Positions 5,704 to 9,372 of a stretch of 9,372 nt of DNA are shown in pieces. A program made the translations under genes and the position numbers. The notes beneath the pieces were generated by a model. That model worked only from the letters and a program-made list of their open reading frames with translations, ran no database searches and was not told the origin of the DNA. The stretch comes from Saprospiraceae bacterium. GTDB lineage: Bacteria; Bacteroidota; Bacteroidia; Bacteroidales; JAIPBB01. Location of the stretch: positions 1 through 9,372 of the forward strand of contig JAIPBB010000214.1 in assembly GCA_021739805.1 (NCBI GenBank), in the 5' to 3' direction. Positions within the stretch are counted from its first letter, which is position 1. Every line of letters starts with the position of its first letter.

Positions 5704-7377
5704 TTATTCCTTATTTAAAAGCCTATTACTGTTTCTGATAATAAAATATTCAAGAGGATTATTGATGAAATCTTTTATTGAATGAATAAATAAATGCGGA
5801 ATTAATGAAAATTTTGCTCCTCTTGATTTTAATGCAAGTAATAAGGTAATTGAAAAACTGACTATGAGATTTGTAAATCCAATTAGCATTATTCCTATTA
5901 GTGCTTTGAATAATATCACAACATCAAATGGATGACTCATAACAGAATAGCCAACATAAGAAGTGCTAAAGGCAATATGTCTAATATCTATTGATATCGG
6001 AGCTATATAACTTAAAAGAAAAGCACTACCAAGAAAAATACCGAGACTTAAATTGCCAATGAGGTTTCCTCCTTTGGTTTTAACAAAATTTGCTAAAACA
6101 GTGCTTTTAAGAAATAACCTACTATTTGTTATCCGATAAGCAGTTTTTGATGCTACAACTTTGTTATCAATATAGCCGGAAATCAAACCTGAAAGGGCAA
6201 GGAAGAGGCCTGCGGTAGCTGCATAGCCTATTAAATGAATAGTTGGCATAACATCTTTCATTAGATATGCAGGTTCAATGCCCAAAGAATTTTGTAACCC
6301 AAACAATTGAAAAATCATAAAGATGATACAAGCAAATATTAGTGCCATTATAAAATTACCTACTAAGGAAATAAATTGACTGCTCAAAGCTTTTTTAATT
6401 GCAGTTATAATTTCATTAATAGAATCAACCTTTAGATTGTCATTTTTATCAATGTACTTTGCAATGGTGGATGCAGTCATAGCCGGCTGTTTTGTAGCAA
6501 TTATACCACCTAATTGTTTGACCAAAATAAAGCATATGGCGTAATTTAAACTTGAGATTAAAGCATATCCAACAGGTCCCGAATTGTATGTTTCCATATA
6601 TATTTTAAAAAGTGCAAAAAATGCGATAAGCGCACCACCAAGCATCGATTTGTATAAAAATCCCCAATACTCTTGCCTGGTTTCTGCAATATACTTTTCT
6701 CCTTTATTAGAAGTGTGTTCTACTACTTCCAGTATTAACAAATCGAAGTGTCGAACGATAAATTTCCTTAAACTGTCTTTTTCTTTGTAATATTTAATCT
6801 GTTTGTTTAAAATTTCTTCCCAATGGGTAACAGAATTAAGGTTTAACTTTAAATCAAGCAATTCTTTCACCCTATGTATATATTCCAAAATCCTTTTTGT
6901 AACAATAGTTAAGTGAAGGTTAACACCTATTATACTTTTGAATCTTCTTAAAGAAAGAATATTATTTTCAATCACATCCAAAATGGTAATTAAATCTTTA
7001 ATTTTATGAGAATCTTTACTCTCAAGTTCAATCATTTGAGATAGTAGCGTTTCAAAAGAGTTACTTTCTAATTGAAGTAACTTGAATTTATGACTGATGT
7101 CATTGTCGAGTCCAAATGCGGCAATTTTTGAACATAGTGCTTTAATACTTAAATCAAGTTCTTTAGGTATTTGACTACTGTAAATATTTTTAAAATCAAT
7201 TAAACTGATTATAGGGTTAATGTTTTTCTTGTTTTTAAATAACAAAAAATCTACAGTTCCTTCCTCTGGAATGGATGGGAGGATTTTTTTAAATACTCTG
7301 CTTACAAATCCTGAACTAAATCCATAATCATCCATTAAAGAGTATTTTGTGAAAAATGAATAGAAGCTTAAATTCAT
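5704..7377 (-). CDS. SpecificRecomb-family membrane protein ('site-specific recombinase')
   Basis: This 557-residue protein has a soluble, helical N-terminal half (~1-240, with a Leu-rich coiled stretch at ~95-220) and a C-terminal half with about six membrane segments (roughly 243-262, 268-290, 336-358, 380-400, 437-460, 486-515). IIATKQPAMTAS at 292-303 and SGLISGYIDN at 396-405 are the conserved marks of the family named SpecificRecomb (Gcr-like 'site-specific recombinase'). That name has little support from the sequence: I see no serine- or tyrosine-recombinase catalytic pattern, and the architecture is that of an inner-membrane protein. Its real role is unknown. Proteobacterial members are, from memory, longer by about 100 residues, so this version is slightly short at the N-terminus. 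An in-frame stop lies shortly upstream of the ATG at 7377; a second possible start is Met15 (7333-7335). It is flanked on both sides by fossil mobile DNA yet is intact. Confidence 0.9.
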   Translation of the reverse strand: MNLSFYSFFTKYSLMDDYGFSSGFVSRVFKKILPSIPEEGTVDFLLFKNKKNINPIISLIDFKNIYSSQIPKELDLSIKALCSKIAAFGLDNDISHKFKLLQLESNSFETLLSQMIELESKDSHKIKDLITILDVIENNILSLRRFKSIIGVNLHLTIVTKRILEYIHRVKELLDLKLNLNSVTHWEEILNKQIKYYKEKDSLRKFIVRHFDLLILEVVEHTSNKGEKYIAETRQEYWGFLYKSMLGGALIAFFALFKIYMETYNSGPVGYALISSLNYAICFILVKQLGGIIATKQPAMTASTIAKYIDKNDNLKVDSINEIITAIKKALSSQFISLVGNFIMALIFACIIFMIFQLFGLQNSLGIEPAYLMKDVMPTIHLIGYAATAGLFLALSGLISGYIDNKVVASKTAYRITNSRLFLKSTVLANFVKTKGGNLIGNLSLGIFLGSAFLLSYIAPISIDIRHIAFSTSYVGYSVMSHPFDVVILFKALIGIMLIGFTNLIVSFSITLLLALKSRGAKFSLIPHLFIHSIKDFINNPLEYFIIRNSNRLLNKE

Positions 7378-7457
7378 ATTATGTTTTTTGCATTCTTAAT
7401 AAGAGTGAAGGTAATTTATATGTTTAGCAGAATTTCTCATTTGAATTGAGACTAAGG

Positions 7458-7736
7458 TTAAATTATATTGCTGATTAACTGCATTTTATCAATATTAAAA
7501 TCTTCAATATTAAGACCAAATATAACTATATTTTTCTTTATTCGTGACACCATTTTTAATTTTCTTTTTTGGTCAAGGAATAGATATTCTGTTGGTTGTG
7601 AATAGGGAACTCTTTTTGTAACCATAGTCCAAATTATTACACCAAGTTTCCGAGCAGTGGCACTTACAGCAGCTTGTCGTCCTTTTCTAAATGCTATTCT
7701 CTTATAAAAATCAGATAAATGAGTGTCTTTTAGATT
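7458..7736 (-). pseudogene. IS110-type transposase, C-terminal fragment (92 codons)
   Basis: An uninterrupted minus-strand frame reads NLKDTHLSDFYKRIAFRKGR, QAAVSATARKLGVIIWTMV, KRVPYSQPTEYLFLDQKRKL and further to a TAA at 7458-7460. This is the C-terminal part of the Transposase_20 domain of IS110/IS1111-type transposases, where T-LS-F--RI--R-G---A--A-ARKL-VIIW recurs. The N-terminal DEDD catalytic domain and the first part of Transposase_20 are absent: immediately upstream the sequence turns into the dispersed repeat at 7737-7811. No stop or frameshift occurs within the fragment, so the truncation is either recent or the remnant is lightly decayed. No start codon is available at its left end, so it is almost surely not expressed. 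It lies 80 nt upstream of the membrane-protein gene and occupies the place where that gene's promoter would be expected. Confidence 0.85.
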
Positions 7737-7756
7737 TCCCTGCTGTCGCTCGAATC

Positions 7757-7771
7757 CCTGCTTGCAGCAGG
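7757..7771. repeat. Short palindrome beside the transposase fragment
   Basis: CCTGCT and AGCAGG flank TGC, giving a perfect 6-bp hairpin with a 3-nt loop. It is extended by partly matching GC-richer sequence on both sides, with CAAGC to the right. It stands out from the AT-rich surroundings and lies between the transposase fragment and the GAAACCC string, so it may be part of a dispersed repeat rather than of the insertion sequence. Confidence 0.45.
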
Positions 7772-7811
7772 CAAGCTTTCGTGTGACTTAATGAAACCCG
7801 AAACCATTTCA

Positions 7812-7857
7812 CCTCCCCCAAATTCCCTATCCAAACTTCTATATTGAATTGCTTCAG
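7812..7857 (-). repeat. 46-bp dispersed repeat, copy 2
   Basis: This copy is about 90% identical to those at 829-874 and 9025-9070, in the same orientation. It begins 17 nt beyond the stop codon of the type IX-secreted protein gene (7875). On its left it is preceded by ATGAAACCCGAAACC, a string also present as heptads near copy 3. The three copies share CCTATCCAAACT and TTGCTTCAG-type ends. Confidence 0.8.
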
Positions 7858-7874
7858 CATTATGTTTTTAATAA

Positions 7875-8813
7875 TTACTGAAGAATAATCTTATAATTTA
7901 TCAATGAATCATTTGTTAAAAGTCTTAATATATAAACACCTTTTGGAAGGTGAGCCAGGGAAAAATTTCTTTTATTATGATTTGAGAGAACTAAACTTCC
8001 ATTAATATTATAGATTTCCACTTCAAAATCTTGTATTTCATTCGGTAAATCCAAATTTATCAGTCCTGTAGTTGGGTTAGGATAACATAATAATTTATGC
8101 AGACTTATTTCATTGATTCCTATATGAAATAAATATTCACAATCTTGAGATGATGGATTATACAAACTAAAAGAACTATCTTCGAAACACTTGAATGTTA
8201 ATCTGTCAAATTCGAATGCACCAGTTAATGAATCGCACTGGTTCATAGTTGGAAATAAATCCTGATGCTCATCAATATTCTGGTCTAAATTCCCGAACCG
8301 CTCAACATATGTACCTTTAAAACCTTTTGAAGAATTAGGAGTTGGTTCAACAGTTATAAATCTGTACGGAACAGAATTTATAGTTATCTTACCAGTATCG
8401 ATGACTTCTATGTAAGAAGAATCATCACATATTCCCGGCGATGGATTGTCTATTGATATTAGCCACTTGTCACCAATAGAAGCACCAAAATTATACAAAA
8501 CAAAAAACTCATTTGAACTCCAATAAAACACAGTATCACCTGAAGTATAAGTGAACTGATTACTTAAAGCCTGTTGACCAACGTAATAAATGGTTCCAAA
8601 TTGATCCATGGAGAATTTATACTTTATACCAGATATCATTTGGCAATTCTTCCCACTTATTAGTGAATCTTGTGTGTAAATGTATTTTATAAATCCACCA
8701 TAACCAATATTAGAATAATCATAGTGCCAAACAGCACCTTTATCAACCCAAACTTGTCCAATTGCACAACAATTGAAAAGTAAAACAATAATAATTAGGT
8801 ATATTTTTTTCAT
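7875..8813 (-). CDS. Secreted protein with type IX secretion C-terminal sorting domain
   Basis: The 312-residue protein has a signal peptide (MKKIYLIIIVLLFNCCAIGQ, cleavage near residue 20) for Sec export. At 241-312 it has a Por-type sorting domain: CYPNPTTGLINLDL, EVEIYNINGSLVL, LAHLPKGVYILRLL and a final strand NYKIILQ. These are the signatures that send proteins through the Bacteroidota type IX secretion system, where the tail is removed or attached to the cell surface. The middle (~21-235) is an all-beta-looking domain of unknown function with WVDKGAVWHYDYSN near its start, several aromatic residues, and the Cys pairs CDDSS and QCDSL/KCFED that could form disulfides. No catalytic motif is recognised. 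The gene stands alone. A dispersed repeat follows its stop after 17 nt, and no hairpin terminator is seen. The start is fixed by the signal peptide. Confidence 0.93.
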   Translation of the reverse strand: MKKIYLIIIVLLFNCCAIGQVWVDKGAVWHYDYSNIGYGGFIKYIYTQDSLISGKNCQMISGIKYKFSMDQFGTIYYVGQQALSNQFTYTSGDTVFYWSSNEFFVLYNFGASIGDKWLISIDNPSPGICDDSSYIEVIDTGKITINSVPYRFITVEPTPNSSKGFKGTYVERFGNLDQNIDEHQDLFPTMNQCDSLTGAFEFDRLTFKCFEDSSFSLYNPSSQDCEYLFHIGINEISLHKLLCYPNPTTGLINLDLPNEIQDFEVEIYNINGSLVLSNHNKRNFSLAHLPKGVYILRLLTNDSLINYKIILQ

Positions 8814-8888
8814 GTGTTTAAATTTAGTTATCTAATTGAATTTCTATTATTTGAATTTATATGTATTCAAGCTTAATCTGTACTTAAC

Positions 8889-8947
8889 ATGGAATGCCCA
8901 AAATTCAATCATCTCATTTGGTGTACTTTTGTAGATGGGCATTCCAT
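8889..8947. repeat. Perfect 12-bp inverted repeat with 35-nt loop
   Basis: ATGGAATGCCCA (8889-8900) and TGGGCATTCCAT (8936-8947) are exact reverse complements separated by 35 nt. Outside them, TTAACAT (8884-8890) matches ATGTTAA on the right after an 8- to 9-nt interruption, as if a longer arm had been broken by a small insertion. It lies 76 nt upstream of the secreted-protein start. There is no T-run next to the stem, so it is unlikely to be a terminator. A tiny transposon-end remnant or a structured leader are options. Confidence 0.7.
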
Positions 8948-9024
8948 TTCTTTATATGTTAAATTGAAATTCTAATACCACAAAATCATTCCTAATTTAA
9001 AATTTCTAATTCAAAATTTCCTCA

Positions 9025-9070
9025 CTTCCCCCAAATTCCCTATCCAAACTCCTATACTAAATTGCTTCAG
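9025..9070 (-). repeat. 46-bp dispersed repeat, copy 3
   Basis: This copy has four mismatches to copy 2 and the same orientation. On the minus strand it carries TAG where the other two copies read CAA. It is followed on its left by the AT-rich AATTTAAAATTTCTAATTC string that resembles the left flank of copy 1. It lies about 230 nt beyond the transposase-like stop at 9300. Confidence 0.75.
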
Positions 9071-9173
9071 CAAGTTGTTCGGAAACATTTAGTCTCAGCC
9101 CTCGATACACCACGCTGCTGGATTTATCCCCAAACAATTCTTTATCAATGCGTGGCACTCGGTCTGACAACCT

Positions 9174-9251
9174 GCAACCTGAAACCCGCAACCCGAAACC
9201 CTTGCACTGAGCGAAGTCGAAGTGTGAAACCTGAAACCCTTGCACTGAGCG
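9174..9251. repeat. GAAACCC/GCAACCC heptads and CACTGAGCG repeats
   Basis: Four 7-bp units occur in tandem at 9174-9201 (GCAACCT, GAAACCC, GCAACCC, GAAACCC). The 19-bp string GAAACCCTTGCACTGAGCG then occurs twice exactly, at 9195-9213 and 9233-9251, 38 bp apart. Between them is CACTGAGCGAAGTCGAAGTG, a type of string that I remember as widely dispersed in Bacteroidota intergenic DNA. A shorter relative (GAAACCCGAAACC) occurs at 7794-7806 beside 46-bp repeat copy 2. Confidence 0.7.
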
Positions 9252-9299
9252 TATTCTATGATAAAAAAAATCAAATTTAGCTAAAGTTATTAACATTTC

Positions 9300-9372
9300 T
9301 CATGCTGCATATTTCATTGTATCAACATAAGGAGAACTTCTATTAACAACGGCAAAAACTCTTGACAATAAT
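9300..9372 (-). CDS. Possible transposase C-terminus entering from the right edge
   Basis: The minus-strand frame open at the window edge reads LLSRVFAVVNRSSPYVDTMK followed by YAA and TGA at 9300-9302. The pattern (L-RVFAV--R-SPYV---KYA) resembles the extreme C-terminus of IS110/IS1111-type transposases of Bacteroidota. Only 24 codons are visible, so neither family nor intactness can be settled; the rest lies outside. It differs from the fragment at 7458-7736, which ends differently, so it would be a separate element. Confidence 0.45.
   Translation of the reverse strand, partial: LLSRVFAVVNRSSPYVDTMKYAA

Larger units (their letters stand above)
7378..7874. other. Gene-free stretch with transposase fragment and repeats
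   Basis: The stretch contains the leader of the 5704-7377 gene (no TAnnTTTG box found), the IS110-type fragment (7458-7736), a short palindrome (7757-7771), a GAAACCCGAAACC string (7794-7806) and 46-bp repeat copy 2. No intact gene is present. Confidence 0.75.
8814..9299. other. Gene-free stretch with inverted repeat and short repeats
   Basis: The stretch holds the leader of the secreted-protein gene (no exact TAnnTTTG box), the 12-bp inverted repeat (8889-8947), 46-bp repeat copy 3 (9025-9070) and heptad repeats (9174-9251). Overlapping frames at 9057-9296 on both strands are composed largely of these repeats and do not look like genes. Confidence 0.7.

Noticed and set aside
9057..9296. Overlapping plus and minus frames of 72-79 codons
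   Set aside because: Both are built largely from the heptad/CACTGAGCG repeats and end at or within the 46-bp repeat. No leader, motif or conserved text supports a gene.
1..9372. CRISPR array, tRNA or rRNA genes
   Set aside because: No regularly spaced direct repeats and no cloverleaf or rRNA-like conserved stretches were seen on either strand.

Overview
The window looks like an accessory, decaying stretch of a Bacteroidota (Bacteroidetes) chromosome. The evidence is the AT-rich DNA, a TonB-dependent receptor with an N-terminal carboxypeptidase-regulatory-like domain, a secreted protein with a type IX secretion C-terminal sorting domain, A-rich leaders without Shine-Dalgarno sites, and several TAnnTTTG-type -7 boxes. 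All protein-coding genes and gene remnants that I can support read on the minus strand. I see no tRNA, rRNA or CRISPR array.

Layout from left to right. Positions 1-736 hold the start of a secreted hypothetical protein that runs off the left edge. Positions 904-1503 encode a small predicted outer-membrane barrel protein. Positions 1504-1869 are non-coding and hold one copy of a ~90-bp repeat plus the terminator of the next gene. Positions 1870-4281 encode a TonB-dependent receptor, preceded at 4378-4917 by a small membrane-anchored protein that probably starts at TTG. These two look like one uptake unit, with a terminator at the distal end and candidate promoters before each gene.

Positions 4948-5703 are a gene graveyard: a 16-codon remnant of a CYTH-domain phosphatase start, a broken BRO-N/phage-antirepressor-like gene (one frameshift, one TGG-to-TAG type nonsense codon, lost C-terminus), the second copy of the 90-bp repeat, and a stretch resembling the 3' end (domains V/VI) of a group II intron. 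Positions 5704-7377 encode a multi-spanning membrane protein of the family called 'site-specific recombinase' (SpecificRecomb). Positions 7378-7874 hold a 92-residue C-terminal fragment of an IS110-type transposase joined to short dispersed repeats. Positions 7875-8813 encode a type IX-secreted protein. Positions 8814-9299 hold a perfect 12-bp inverted repeat, a third copy of a 46-bp dispersed repeat and heptad (GAAACCC-like) repeats. A possible transposase C-terminus enters from the right edge at 9300-9372.

No complete new system is evident. The most informative signals are the two families of dispersed repeats, which in several copies sit directly behind stop codons, and the fossil genes between the receptor unit and the membrane protein. 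Together they suggest repeated insertion and decay between genes that remained intact.
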